Shown here one piece after another: positions 46,731 through 56,307 of a stretch of DNA of 64,000 nucleotides. The translations under genes were made by a program, and so were the position numbers. This stretch comes from Planctomycetota bacterium (GTDB lineage Bacteria; Planctomycetota; UBA8742; UBA2392), in contig JADLFN010000018.1 in assembly GCA_020845475.1 (NCBI GenBank), positions 1 to 64,000 of the forward strand, written 5' to 3'. Numbering within the stretch: position 1 is the first letter of the stretch; every line of letters starts with the position of its first letter. The notes beneath the pieces are model-generated. The model ran no database searches, was not told where the DNA came from, and saw nothing but the letters and a program-made list of their open reading frames with translations.

Positions 46731-47972
46731 ATGTCCATGCGCGCTTTGGTCCTGGCTACATTCATCTTAGCGGCGTTCTCGCTGGCGGCTTGCGGCGGAG
46801 GTGGTTCTTCGGGATCCTCGGGTTCAGGCGGGTCTTCGCCGCCGCCTCCTCCACCTCCTCCGCCCACTTACCTGCCGCCGCTGATTTTCATCGCTGATAA
46901 AGACACCGCGGGCGTGAACGAACTTTACCGCGCCGACCAAAGCGGCGCTCTCAACACCAAACTCAACGCCGCACTTGTTGCCGGCGGCAACGTAACCGAT
47001 GCGCAATGGTCACCCGACGGCACCAAGGTGGCCTACCTCGCCGACCAGGATACCGACGAGACTTTCGAACTCTATGTGGTCGCCTCCACCGGCGGCACGC
47101 CGCTCAAGCTCAATGCCGCGCTGCCCACGGGCGCAGACGTGAAGTCCCTCGCCTGGGCGGGCAGCGCCGCCGTTTGCTTTATCGCTGATGCCAATACTGC
47201 GGGCGTTGATGAACTCTTCAAAGCCGACGCCGCCACGGCCGCCCTGACGCCGCTGAGCCCCGCACTGGTTGCAGGCGGCGACGTGCTGAAGCTTGCGCCA
47301 TCGCCCTCGGGCAGCAGCGTTTGCTACCTCGCCGATCAGGCTATCGACGAGACCTTTGAGTTGTTCGTGGTGTCCAGCGCCGGCGGCGCGGCAACCAAGG
47401 TCAGCGGCAGCATGGTTGCCGGTGGTGACGTAACGGTGTTTGCCTGGTCGCCCAACAGCACGCGCGTTGGCTACATCGCCGATGCCATGACGAACGATGT
47501 TTTCGAACTCTACTGGAACGCGCCGTCCGGCGGCACGCCCACCAACCTCAGCAGCAATCTCGTGCTGGGAGGCGACGTGGCCGAGTTCAAGTGGAACTAC
47601 AACGGCTCCCAGGCGGCGTTTTTGGCCGACAAAGACACCGATGATGTCGTCGAGCTGTACATGGCGACGGTGGGCGGCGGCGTGCTCAAACTCAACGAGC
47701 CGCTTGTAGCGGGCGGCGACGTAACGCTGTTTGACATCGCGCAAAGCGGCGCGAAAGTTTCCTTCGTGGCGGACAAGGACTTTGATGACGTCCAGGAGTT
47801 GTTCATCGTGGGCAGCGGCGGCGGCATGAACGTGAAAAGCTGCCACACGCTGCCCGCCACCGGCGACGTGGTTGCCATGGCGTGGTCGCCTTCATCGGCC
47901 TGGGTGGGCTACATTGCCGATGACCAGGTGGATGGCCAGTTCGAGCTGACGGCAATTACCGAACACGGCTGA
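46731..47972 (+). CDS. TolB-like beta-propeller lipoprotein; frame continues past an in-frame TGA to 48197
   Basis: Lipobox LAACGGGG; repeated VAYLADQDTDETFELYVVASTGGTPLKLNAAL units; same-frame continuation GTLRLSGTLPAFASVSDFIWYKDGTAMAYRVD. Confidence 0.75.
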   Translation: MSMRALVLATFILAAFSLAACGGGGSSGSSGSGGSSPPPPPPPPPTYLPPLIFIADKDTAGVNELYRADQSGALNTKLNAALVAGGNVTDAQWSPDGTKVAYLADQDTDETFELYVVASTGGTPLKLNAALPTGADVKSLAWAGSAAVCFIADANTAGVDELFKADAATAALTPLSPALVAGGDVLKLAPSPSGSSVCYLADQAIDETFELFVVSSAGGAATKVSGSMVAGGDVTVFAWSPNSTRVGYIADAMTNDVFELYWNAPSGGTPTNLSSNLVLGGDVAEFKWNYNGSQAAFLADKDTDDVVELYMATVGGGVLKLNEPLVAGGDVTLFDIAQSGAKVSFVADKDFDDVQELFIVGSGGGMNVKSCHTLPATGDVVAMAWSPSSAWVGYIADDQVDGQFELTAITEHG

Positions 47973-48193
47973 GGCACGTTGCGCCTGAGCGGTACGCTCC
48001 CGGCCTTTGCGAGTGTCTCCGATTTCATCTGGTACAAAGACGGTACGGCCATGGCCTACCGCGTGGACGCGACCAACGACAATCTTCCTGACGTTTACGG
48101 TCGCGGCGGGCCCTATCCCGCCTACACCACCGCCAAGCTTAACGGCAATATGACCGCAGGCAGTGCCGTGAGAAGCATGTATCGTTATCGTCC

Positions 48194-49429
48194 TTGAACC
48201 CGCGCCTGCTTATCTATGCCACCGCTTTTGCGCGCTCGCTGGCCACGAGCATGGGCGCCGTGATGCTGGGCGGCCAGCTTGCCCGCCTGGAATTTGCCGA
48301 GGGCGAGATCGCTTTTGTAGTCGGCATTGGCCTGGCAGGCGCGACACTCGCCGCCATCGTGGCCACCTTCCTGGGCGACAGGCTGGGCCGCCGCGCCCTT
48401 TTGCTTGAACTCTCGCTGCTCATGGCCGCGGGCGGCGCCACCATTGCGCTTTCATCAAGCCCCTTCGTCATTGGCGCGGCTGCGTTTCTCGGGTTACTCA
48501 ACGGCATGGGCCGCGATCGCGGAGCCTCGCTGATTCTTGAGCAGGCCATCTTGCCCTCGCTGACCAGCGACGAACATCGCACGCGCACCTTTGCCTGGTA
48601 CAACGTCATGCAGGATTCCGGCGGCGCATTGGGCGCGCTGGCTGCGGGCCTGCCACTGTTGTTTGCGCAGCAGCGCGGCATAGCGGAACTGGCGGCGTTG
48701 CGCGGCGGCTTTGGCGCTTACGCGGGGTTGCTGGCGTTTTGCGCCCTGCTCTACCTCTTCCTGCCGCGCAGCGTCGAGGCGGAGAAGCCGCGCGGCTTTG
48801 CGGTCACGCCCCACGCCCGGCGCGTGGTGTTCAAGATCTCGGCGCTGTTTTCGATTGATGCGCTGGGCGGCGGGTTCATCACGCGCACGCTGATGGTGAT
48901 GTTCTTCGTGACGCGCTTTGGCCACGAGGGCGTCAACGAGGCCACCGTCGGCCAGCTCTATTTTTTCGCGCTGATTGCGAACATTGTTTCGCACTTCGGC
49001 GCGGCCTGGCTGGGCAAGCGCATCGGTCTGGTGAACACCATGGTGTTCACGCACATACCCTCAAGCCTGTTGTTGATCACGGTTGCGATCGCGCCCAGCT
49101 TCTGGATTGCGGCGGCCCTGTTGCTGGTGCGAGAGAGCCTCGTCGAGATGGATGTTCCCACGCGCCAGAGTTACGTGATGGCGGTGGTCAAACCCGAGGA
49201 ACGCACCTTTGCCTCGGGCGTCACGGGCATTGTGCGCATGGCGGGCTGGGCGGTTGCAGCCAGCTTTGCGGGAGTGCTGCTGCGCACGCTGGAACTCTGG
49301 ACGCTGCTGGTGATCGGGGCGGGCATGAAGATCTTTTACGATCTTGCGCTGTGGTACAGCTTCCGCCACCTCAAGCCACCCGAGGAAAAGGTCTCAACTG
49401 GAACGCAAGACACCCAAGTCACGAAGTGA
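48194..49429 (+). CDS. MFS transporter
   Basis: About 12 hydrophobic segments; ATFLGDRLGRRALLLE motif; TTG start overlapping the TGA at 48195-48197. Confidence 0.85.
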   Translation: MNPRLLIYATAFARSLATSMGAVMLGGQLARLEFAEGEIAFVVGIGLAGATLAAIVATFLGDRLGRRALLLELSLLMAAGGATIALSSSPFVIGAAAFLGLLNGMGRDRGASLILEQAILPSLTSDEHRTRTFAWYNVMQDSGGALGALAAGLPLLFAQQRGIAELAALRGGFGAYAGLLAFCALLYLFLPRSVEAEKPRGFAVTPHARRVVFKISALFSIDALGGGFITRTLMVMFFVTRFGHEGVNEATVGQLYFFALIANIVSHFGAAWLGKRIGLVNTMVFTHIPSSLLLITVAIAPSFWIAAALLLVRESLVEMDVPTRQSYVMAVVKPEERTFASGVTGIVRMAGWAVAASFAGVLLRTLELWTLLVIGAGMKIFYDLALWYSFRHLKPPEEKVSTGTQDTQVTK

Positions 49430-49473
49430 AAAACGCACAACAGGCTGTGGCGCCTGCAACTGCGCAAAGGCAG

Positions 49474-50067
49474 CTAACACTTGTCGGCGGGCAGAAGATC
49501 AAAGAAGTGAAACGCCGGGCAATAGGGATCGCCCGGGCCAAAGTTGTCTTTGCTGATGCGCGTTATTTTACCGCCCTTCTTTGCAAACACGCTCACGCCC
49601 GGCCATGGGCCCTCCCACTTGTCGCCGGGTTTGCTCCAGAACCCCATTTCTTTGGCGAACCTGCCGTCTTCGTCGCTGACGAACGTGAACTTCCAGCCAC
49701 GCTTCTTGGCGGCATCCGCGAGCACTTTGGGCGCCTTGGGCGCCGCTACGGCAAACGCGGCCTTCTTCTCGATGAAGTAGCCTTGGCCGTTGTAGCCGTC
49801 GGCCCAGAGCGTGCAGTACGGGCACTGCGGCCCCATGTGATGCACGAGGATCAGATGGTCATGCTTGCCAAACAGCTGCGAAAGCTTGACCTTCTTGCCG
49901 GATGTCGAAGTGAAATGAACGTCGGCCACGGGCTGCGAAGGCAGCTTGCGGCGCATCGCGGCCATCTTCTCGCGCAACTTGAAATACTCTTTTTCGGCGG
50001 TTTCGAGTTCTTTTTGCAGCTTGGCGGCGTCGGGCATGGGTTCCTCCGCAGCGCATGTTACTGCCAA
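49474..50067 (-). CDS. DUF899-family thioredoxin-like protein
   Basis: LFGKHDHLILVHHMGPQCPYCTLWADGYNG; PGVSVFAKKGGKITRISKDNFGPGDPYCPAFHFFDLL. Confidence 0.82.
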   Translation of the reverse strand: MAVTCAAEEPMPDAAKLQKELETAEKEYFKLREKMAAMRRKLPSQPVADVHFTSTSGKKVKLSQLFGKHDHLILVHHMGPQCPYCTLWADGYNGQGYFIEKKAAFAVAAPKAPKVLADAAKKRGWKFTFVSDEDGRFAKEMGFWSKPGDKWEGPWPGVSVFAKKGGKITRISKDNFGPGDPYCPAFHFFDLLPADKC

Positions 50068-50103
50068 TGCGACGGTCGGAACACAATTTCACGGACAGGA
50101 TTG

Positions 50104-50421
50104 CTACTTCTGCACGGTAGTTGCCGAGACGCCATGACGGGTTTGCCAGCCCTCGCTGCCTTCGCGCCACTTCCAGCCGAAGCGGTTGGGCAGGATGATG
50201 GCGAGGTAATAGGGATCGCTCAGCGCGTCGGTCTTGTCCTGGATTTCGCGGGCCTTCTCCCGCTTTGTTTCGAGTTCCTCATCGAGCCTTTGCGCGCGTT
50301 GCGTCAGCAACTGGTGCTCCTGCCATGCGGGCACGATGCTCTTGGACGCGACGATGCCGAAGGCCGCCAGCATCAGCGCCACGATCAACCACGAGCCGCG
50401 CGAATGGCGGCCGGAAAGCAT
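50104..50421 (-). CDS. FtsB/DivIC-like septum-formation-initiator protein
   Basis: Single TM followed by coiled-coil AWQEHQLLTQRAQRLDEELETKREKAREIQDKTDALSDPYYLAIILPNRFGW. Confidence 0.6.
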   Translation of the reverse strand: MLSGRHSRGSWLIVALMLAAFGIVASKSIVPAWQEHQLLTQRAQRLDEELETKREKAREIQDKTDALSDPYYLAIILPNRFGWKWREGSEGWQTRHGVSATTVQK

Positions 50422-50551
50422 CAAGGATGGACGACGCAGGGACACGCAGCCTCCATGCGTGTATCGGCTGTTGAGCACCCCAGGCTTGAGCGGCAATCCC
50501 GCGCCCCCTTGCGTCGTCTGGCACCCGTCCTTATCGTTCCGCTCCGCACTC

Positions 50552-50667
50552 AGCCGCCAACGGGCACAGACCATGTGGAGCATGCGAAAGCGAAAGTAAC
50601 CTGCCTGCTTTGCAGGTCGGTTTCGCTTTGCATGTTCGCTTGACGCGTTCTGTCCCCGTTGGCGGCT
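50552..50667. repeat. Nested long inverted repeat upstream of lysC
   Basis: Outer arms AGCCGCCAACGGGCACAGA/TCTGTCCCCGTTGGCGGCT (18/19), inner arms CATGCGAAAGCGAAAGTAACCTGC/GCAGGTCGGTTTCGCTTTGCATG. Confidence 0.85.
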
Positions 50668-50736
50668 TTGCGTTTATGGTCAGGATTGGCGGTTTGCGGA
50701 ACGTATCAGAGAGGCCCTGGGCCCAAGGATATTGTC

Positions 50737-52059
50737 ATGCTGATCATGAAATTCGGTGGTTCAAGCGTCGCGGACGGCAAGCAGATCCACAAGGTCTATG
50801 AGATCGTCAAAGGCCGCCTCGCGCGCAAGCCCGTGGTCGTGTCCAGCGCGCACAAGGGCATCACCAACGCCCTGATTGCCTGCGGCAAAGCCGCGGCGCA
50901 GGGCAAGCCCGACGCCACGCCCGTGATCAACCGCCAGAAAGAAGTCCTGATCCAGTGCGGCTGCAAAGACTACATGCTCAACGCCTTCTTCCGCGAGATC
51001 GAAGACCTGTTGCGCGGCATCGCCCTGGTGCGCGAATACAGCGCGCGCACCAACGATTACTTGTCGGGATTTGGCGAGCGCATGAGCTGCCGCGTGATCG
51101 CCGACTACTTCACGCGCACCGGCATTCGCGCCGAGTGCTATGACATCAACGAGCTGGGTTTCATCACCGACGACAAATTCGGCCAGGCCAGGCCCGTCAA
51201 GGGTTGGGAGGCCGGATTCAAGGCCGAGTTCGAAAAACGCGTGCCCAAGAACACCGTTCCCGTCATTACCGGCTTCATCGGCAAGACGCCCGCCGGCGAC
51301 TGGACGACCGTGGGCCGCAACGGCAGCGATTTTTCAGCTACGCTCGTGGCCAGCGCCATTGACGCCGAGGAATGCGAAATCTGGACCGACACCGACGGCG
51401 TCATGACCGCCGACCCCAGCATGATTCCCCAGGCCAAGAGCATCCCGTTCATGAGTTTTGCCGAAGCCAGCGAACTGGCCTATTACGGCGGCCGTGTGCT
51501 GCACCCGAGCACGCTTCTTCCTGCGATCACGCACAATATTCCCGTGCGCGTGCTCAACACCAACAAGCCCGACCACCCCGGCACCGTGATCACCGAATAC
51601 GGCACCGATGACGAACGCCCCGTAACCAGCATTGCCTACAAAGAAGGCCAATGCGTGGTCACGATCGAGAGCGAGCGCATGCTCGGCCAGCCGGGCTTCC
51701 TTGCCAAAGTGTTCGACGTAATGGGCAGACACGGCGCGGACATCGACATGGTGACCACGAGCGAGATCAGCGTCTCGATGACCTGCAACGAACTCGACAA
51801 ACTCAACACGGCCGTCAAGGACCTGGAAGCCTACGGGCGCGTCACCATCACCACGGACCGTGCGATTGTCTGCGTCGTGGGCAAGAATGTGAAGTTCCAG
51901 CGCGGCATCGCGGCCAAGATTTTCGCCTCGCTGCGCGACGCCGAAGTGAACGTGGAAATGATCTCCCAGGGCGCGAACAAGATCAACCTGAGCTTCCTGA
52001 TCGCCGACGAAGACATCAAGAAGGCGATTCCGGCCCTGCACAAGGCGCTGTTCGAATAG
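50737..52059 (+). CDS. lysC: Aspartate kinase
   Basis: [73 protein letters not shown]-terminal ACT domains. Confidence 0.95.
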   Translation: MLIMKFGGSSVADGKQIHKVYEIVKGRLARKPVVVSSAHKGITNALIACGKAAAQGKPDATPVINRQKEVLIQCGCKDYMLNAFFREIEDLLRGIALVREYSARTNDYLSGFGERMSCRVIADYFTRTGIRAECYDINELGFITDDKFGQARPVKGWEAGFKAEFEKRVPKNTVPVITGFIGKTPAGDWTTVGRNGSDFSATLVASAIDAEECEIWTDTDGVMTADPSMIPQAKSIPFMSFAEASELAYYGGRVLHPSTLLPAITHNIPVRVLNTNKPDHPGTVITEYGTDDERPVTSIAYKEGQCVVTIESERMLGQPGFLAKVFDVMGRHGADIDMVTTSEISVSMTCNELDKLNTAVKDLEAYGRVTITTDRAIVCVVGKNVKFQRGIAAKIFASLRDAEVNVEMISQGANKINLSFLIADEDIKKAIPALHKALFE

Positions 52060-52082
52060 CCTGCCTCGCAGAATGACTTCCG

Positions 52083-52109
52083 CAGGGGCGACATACATGT
52101 CGCCCCTAC
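52083..52109. repeat. Dispersed palindrome, copy 4; overlaps the rsmH stop codon
   Basis: CAGGGGCGACATACATGTCGCCCCTAC. Confidence 0.92.
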
Positions 52110-53125
52110 ACACGTTGCACCCAGAACAGCCGCGCCGAGCGTGACCGCGGATTGTTGTAGATTTCGTCGCGCGATGGCCCAGCGCCCTCGGTGTCGCCCT
52201 TCTCATACAGGCCGCTTGCCAGGCCCGCACAAAGCGCTTCGCGCACGCGCCGCTCTTCGCCGCTGTGAAAAGTAATGATCGCCGCGCGTCCGCCCTCATT
52301 GAGCACGTAGGGCAAATTGCGCAGCAACGACTCAAGATTTTCTGTCTCTTTGTTCACCGCCATGCGCAGCGCCTGGAACACACGCGCAGCCGGGTGTGTT
52401 TCGGCCGCTGATTTCTGACGATGGCGCGGCGCCATGCCCTTGGTGCGCAGCACCAGCACGGTCAAATCGTTCGCTGACTTCGGCGGCTCAGCTTTCAACG
52501 CGGCCGCGATCTTTTCGGCCTGCGACTCGTCGCCCAACTCGCGCAGAATCGTGGCTATCTCTTTCTCCCTCAGCGCTTCAAGCAGTTGCGCCGCCGTCTG
52601 GCCGCGCGAGCGATCCATGCGCATATCCAGTGGCCCGCTGTTCTTGTACGAGAAGCCGCGCTCGGGGCGGTCGAGCTGCATCGAGGAAACGCCAAGGTCG
52701 GCGAGCAAAAGATCAACGCATTGCAGATTCTCGGCCTTAAGCACTTTGGCAATGCCCGCAAAGTTCGCGTGATGGGCGGAGATTGCAACGTTGCGCGCTT
52801 GGAGCCGCGCTACAGTGCGCGACTGTTCTTCAGCGTCCACATCCAGCGCGATCGTGCGCGCCACGCGCGGCGCAATGGCCTCGGTGTGGCCGCCAAAGCC
52901 CAGCGTGCAATCGAGAAACGTCTGCCAGTCGTGGGGCTCAAGCGCCTTGAGCACCTCTTGCAGCATCACGGGCACGTGTGTGCCCGCGGGCGTGCGGCCC
53001 TGCGCGCGGATTTTGGCCGCCTGCTCGGGAAAGCGCGCGGCTTCGAGTTCCTTGTAGCGTTCCTCAAAGCGGCGCGGGTGCGTGCCGGCATAGCGCTTGC
53101 GGCGGGGAGGCTTTTCGTCGGGCAT
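52106..53125 (-). CDS. rsmH: 16S rRNA (cytosine(1402)-N(4))-methyltransferase
   Basis: GTHVPVMLQEVLKAL, FLDCTLGFGGHTEAI, LLADLGVSSMQLDRPERGFSYKNSGPLDMRMD, FQALRMAVNKETENLE, ITFHSGEERRVRE. Confidence 0.95.
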   Translation of the reverse strand: MPDEKPPRRKRYAGTHPRRFEERYKELEAARFPEQAAKIRAQGRTPAGTHVPVMLQEVLKALEPHDWQTFLDCTLGFGGHTEAIAPRVARTIALDVDAEEQSRTVARLQARNVAISAHHANFAGIAKVLKAENLQCVDLLLADLGVSSMQLDRPERGFSYKNSGPLDMRMDRSRGQTAAQLLEALREKEIATILRELGDESQAEKIAAALKAEPPKSANDLTVLVLRTKGMAPRHRQKSAAETHPAARVFQALRMAVNKETENLESLLRNLPYVLNEGGRAAIITFHSGEERRVREALCAGLASGLYEKGDTEGAGPSRDEIYNNPRSRSARLFWVQRV

Positions 53126-53184
53126 GGTGTGAACATACATGATTCGCGCGTGATTCGTGTGCGCGGCGTTGCCACAATCGGCCC

Positions 53185-53805
53185 ATGCTCGGACACATCA
53201 TCTTCCACGCGCTGATCGAAGTCTGGAAGGGTTGGGACGTGCGGCGCGCACTCAAGCGCTGGATAGCCGCGCGCGAGTTCACCGAAACAGCCGATCCGCC
53301 GGGCCAATACGACGGCTACCAGACGCGTGTGGTGGCAGGCCAGCACCTGAACCACACCTACGATTTCCATGTCACCATGTCGCATGGCGCGTATTGGCAA
53401 GGCGTCTTTCTCGCCGCGTCTGAAGCGCCATGGAAACCAAAGGCGGGCCTCGAACCCGCGCCCACAGGCGACCCCGATTTCGATGGAGCTGTGCAAATAT
53501 GGCTCGAACCCGGCGTGACGCGCCCTGAGTGGCTGTTGAACCCGGACGTCCAGCACGCCCTGGGCACGCTTTCCGACCACGCGGCATTTGTGGTCGAAAG
53601 CCAATTCGCGTTCTTATGGGTGAAATGGAACATCGAGCATCCGGATTTCGTGGAAGAGGCCATGAAGTCCGTGCTCAATACATCGTCACGCCTGTGCAAT
53701 ACGCTCAACGCGGCCATCAAGGGCGAGCCGATTCCCTCGTTCCTGGAACACAAGAAACCCCAGCCAAAACAGATCAAGCTGCCCGCCAAGCGCAAATCCC
53801 GGTGA
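53185..53805 (+). CDS. Conserved hypothetical protein
   Basis: Long ORF, GC-rich codon pattern. Confidence 0.6.
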   Translation: MLGHIIFHALIEVWKGWDVRRALKRWIAAREFTETADPPGQYDGYQTRVVAGQHLNHTYDFHVTMSHGAYWQGVFLAASEAPWKPKAGLEPAPTGDPDFDGAVQIWLEPGVTRPEWLLNPDVQHALGTLSDHAAFVVESQFAFLWVKWNIEHPDFVEEAMKSVLNTSSRLCNTLNAAIKGEPIPSFLEHKKPQPKQIKLPAKRKSR

Positions 53806-53882
53806 GCACCGCGCGTTGATGCCGCGCATTGGTACATCACTTGCGGTGTACGGGGAACACGCAAATGAACGGAGCCAGCCCG

Positions 53883-54902
53883 ATGCGCTACTTACTTGTT
53901 CCAGCCCTGATGGCTATGTTGCTCGCCGGCTGCGGGGACGGTGATTCAGGGGGCGCTGCGCAGGGCGGTTCGGGAACAGGCGGAAACCCGGCGGCTCTCG
54001 CCATTGTTACCCCAAGTCTGCCCAATGCGATTCAAAACGGTTACTACTACGCGCAGATTCATGCTGCCGGGGGAACTGCGCCGTACACGTGGACATTGGT
54101 GGGTACGCCTGCGACCGGTCTTTCCATGACCCAATCGAGCGGCAGCTTTGCAGTGATTGAAGGCGTGCCTCCGTATTACACGTGGGAGTGGCTCGGCGGT
54201 GCCGCTCCTCCCCCGCCTCCGCCAAACACTGAAGGCGCATACCGGTTTGCGTTGCAGGTCACGGATAGCGCTGGAAGCACCTTGGGGCGCGAGTTCCTGG
54301 TTCGCGTAGATCAAGCTGCTGCAAGCAGTGTGGCGGTTCGCGGCATCACGGATTCCGCGGTCGGATGCGAATTTGCAGCGCGATTCAACGCTGTGGGCGG
54401 ATTGACGGGAGCTTACAGCTGGGCCGTGGTCAGCGGCGCAATGCCGCCCGGCCTGGCCCTTGGAAACTCCTCAGTAGCGGAAGCCGTCGTATCTGGCGTG
54501 CCCTCTTCGGCGGGAACCTACAGCTTCAGCGTACAGGCCAGCGATTCTGCAGGCGTCGTGGGCGTGGCGAATTGCACGATGACCGTGTTTCCGGCAGGCG
54601 AGTCCTTGCGCATTGAGCCGTGGGGAGCGTCGTCCAATGTCAACTTCAACCTCTGGCCGACGACTACGTACTCCGTCGAGTTGAATGCGTTGGGAGGAAG
54701 AGGCGGCTATGAATGGCGCCTGAAGAGCGGCGCATTGCCGCAGGGTCTATTCCTGCATCAAGACGGTGAGCAACACGCGTCGATCGCCGGCAGGATTACA
54801 CAGACGGGCACCTATGTGTTTGAGTTGCAGGTCGTTGACCGCAAAGGCAATCGTTACACTTCGGCCATCACACTCGACGTCGTTGACATCGTACCCCCCT
54901 GA
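53883..54902 (+). CDS. Lipoprotein with putative-Ig repeats
   Basis: MRYLLVPALMAMLLAGCGDG lipobox; GGTAPYTWTLVGTPATGLSM-type repeats. Confidence 0.75.
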   Translation: MRYLLVPALMAMLLAGCGDGDSGGAAQGGSGTGGNPAALAIVTPSLPNAIQNGYYYAQIHAAGGTAPYTWTLVGTPATGLSMTQSSGSFAVIEGVPPYYTWEWLGGAAPPPPPPNTEGAYRFALQVTDSAGSTLGREFLVRVDQAAASSVAVRGITDSAVGCEFAARFNAVGGLTGAYSWAVVSGAMPPGLALGNSSVAEAVVSGVPSSAGTYSFSVQASDSAGVVGVANCTMTVFPAGESLRIEPWGASSNVNFNLWPTTTYSVELNALGGRGGYEWRLKSGALPQGLFLHQDGEQHASIAGRITQTGTYVFELQVVDRKGNRYTSAITLDVVDIVPP

Positions 54903-55036
54903 TCGCCCGAGTTTCTGTTCTTCCGGTTGGGCAAACCGGCAGACGGAGTTCAGAACCAGGCTGCGTGCCAGGTGGAGTAGGACGCATTTTCCGCTCTTCC
55001 GCCACCCATAGCCCGCGCTCGCAGGCAAAAGCACCG

Positions 55037-55060
55037 TGGCTGGCGACGCCCGTCGCCAGC
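55037..55060. repeat. REP-like palindrome
   Basis: GGCTGGCGACGCCCGTCGCCAGCC. Confidence 0.75.
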
Positions 55061-55110
55061 CATTCAATTTCCAGTTCAGCGCAGCAGCGCCATGTGCAAG
55101 AATGTTTTCC

Positions 55111-55260
55111 ATTCAAGCACAGAGCATCATTACCGGCCGCTCCGTTTTTGCATTCAGGCGCGGAGTTCCGTCATCGAAAGCACCGTTCTTGCATTGAAAC
55201 GCGAAGAGCCGCCATCGGGCGCACCGTTTTTTGCCTTCAGGCGCGGAGCGCCGCTATCTC
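55111..55260. repeat. Degenerate ~41-bp tandem array (about 4 units)
   Basis: Unit starts at about 55111, 55152, 55193, 55235: ATTCAAGCACAGAG / ATTCAGGCGCGGAG / ATTGAAACGCGAAG / CTTCAGGCGCGGAG. Confidence 0.7.
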
Positions 55261-55326
55261 ATTAGCCACCGCCGTAAGGCGGTGGAACCCAACGCACCCA
55301 GATCCCGAGCCGCGTAGCGGCGGCAC
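55236..55326. repeat. Left REP-array inverted repeat of the TnpA element
   Basis: TTCAGGCGCGGAGCGCCGCTATCTCATTAGCCACCGCCGTAAGGCGGTGG ... GAGCCGCGTAGCGGC. Confidence 0.9.
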
Positions 55327-55337
55327 CGCGTGCACGT

Positions 55338-55787
55338 TCAATCCCAGAGATACTTCTCGTCATATTCAATCTTGTGCAACCGCAACAACGCGCGCAGCTC
55401 ATCTTGAAACCCCGTCTTCCGATGATGCGCTTCCTGCGCGTGAATGTATGCAATCACGTCATCAGCCTTCGATTGGCTCACGGAAAACGAACCATAGCCG
55501 CGCTGCCACGCGATGCGCGCGCGCGGATGTTCCGCGTTCCACCAGCGCGAAGCATTGGCCTTGAGCTTGCCGATGAATTCGGCAAGCGCGATCGAAGGAT
55601 GCAGATCGGCCAGCACATGCACGTGATCGTCCACGCCATTGATTGCCAAAAGCGGCGAATCAAGATTCTGCGCAATGCCAATCATGTAAGGAAACAGCGC
55701 GGCCCGGACGGGCGGCGTCAGCAGCGCGCGGCGATCCTTGGTGCTCGTGACGATGTGGATCAGATTACGCGTATGGGTGTGGCCCAT
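55338..55787 (-). mobile_element. tnpA: IS200/IS605-type TnpA (Y1 HUH transposase), no TnpB
   Basis: NLIHIVTSTKDRRALLTP, GVDDHVHVLADLHPSIALAEFIGKLKANASRW, WQRGYGSFSVSQSKADDVIAYIHAQEAHHRKTGFQDELRALLRLHKIEYDEKYLWD. Confidence 0.95.
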
Positions 55788-55800
55788 GGCTGTCTCAAGG

Positions 55801-55890
55801 TGTCGCCGCTACGCGGCTAGGGTTCTTTGGATCACGCGTACCACCGGCTTGCGCCGGTGGCTAATGAAATACCGGCGCTCCGCGCCTGAA
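55801..55890. repeat. Right REP-array inverted repeat of the TnpA element
   Basis: GCCGCTACGCGGC ... CCACCGGCTTGCGCCGGTGGCTAATGAAATACCGGCGCTCCGCGCCTGAA; 45/50 match to the left end in inverted orientation. Confidence 0.9.
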
Positions 55891-55920
55891 AACAGAATGG
55901 CCTATCGGCATCCGAGCTGA

Positions 55921-56262
55921 TCATCCATCCCAGGTTCCCGGACGCAGGAAGCTACGTCCGCACGAAGTGCATGAATCCGGTATCCATGGGAATAGGTCGC
56001 TTTTCGTGAATCGGTCTTTGCAATAGGGACAACGGGCAACACTGCGCAAATAAATTCCGGCCGGAAGAATGAACACAAAGGGCAAGCTCAGCCACACGAA
56101 GGGCATCGGTGCCCAACTCCACGAACTAAGCAAGGAAATCAGCACGGCCGAGAGAAACGCAGTCACAAGGAAGGCCAACATGCTGCCGTAGTAGATTAGT
56201 AAACCGCGCCCCAGTTTCTTTCGGAACGCCTGCACGAGTGCTGCATGTTGGTCAGGGCTCAT
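55921..56262 (-). CDS. Small membrane protein with C-terminal zinc-ribbon-like cysteines
   Basis: Two hydrophobic segments; RCPYCKDRF...DSCTSCGRSF. Confidence 0.6.
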   Translation of the reverse strand: MSPDQHAALVQAFRKKLGRGLLIYYGSMLAFLVTAFLSAVLISLLSSWSWAPMPFVWLSLPFVFILPAGIYLRSVARCPYCKDRFTKSDLFPWIPDSCTSCGRSFLRPGTWDG

Positions 56263-56307
56263 GTTCGATCCCGCGCGTTTATCGGCGCGCCACTTTACCC
56301 GCTCACA

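Noticed and set aside
45389-46897. 502-aa plus-strand ORF opposite the monooxygenase gene
   Set aside because: Shadow ORF of GC-rich coding sequence; the minus-strand frame has clear domain motifs and the plus-strand product has none.
53440-53530. tRNA T-arm-like strings (CTCGAACCCGCG, CTCGAACCCGGCG)
   Set aside because: Inside the 53185-53805 coding region, with no matching acceptor, D or anticodon arms.
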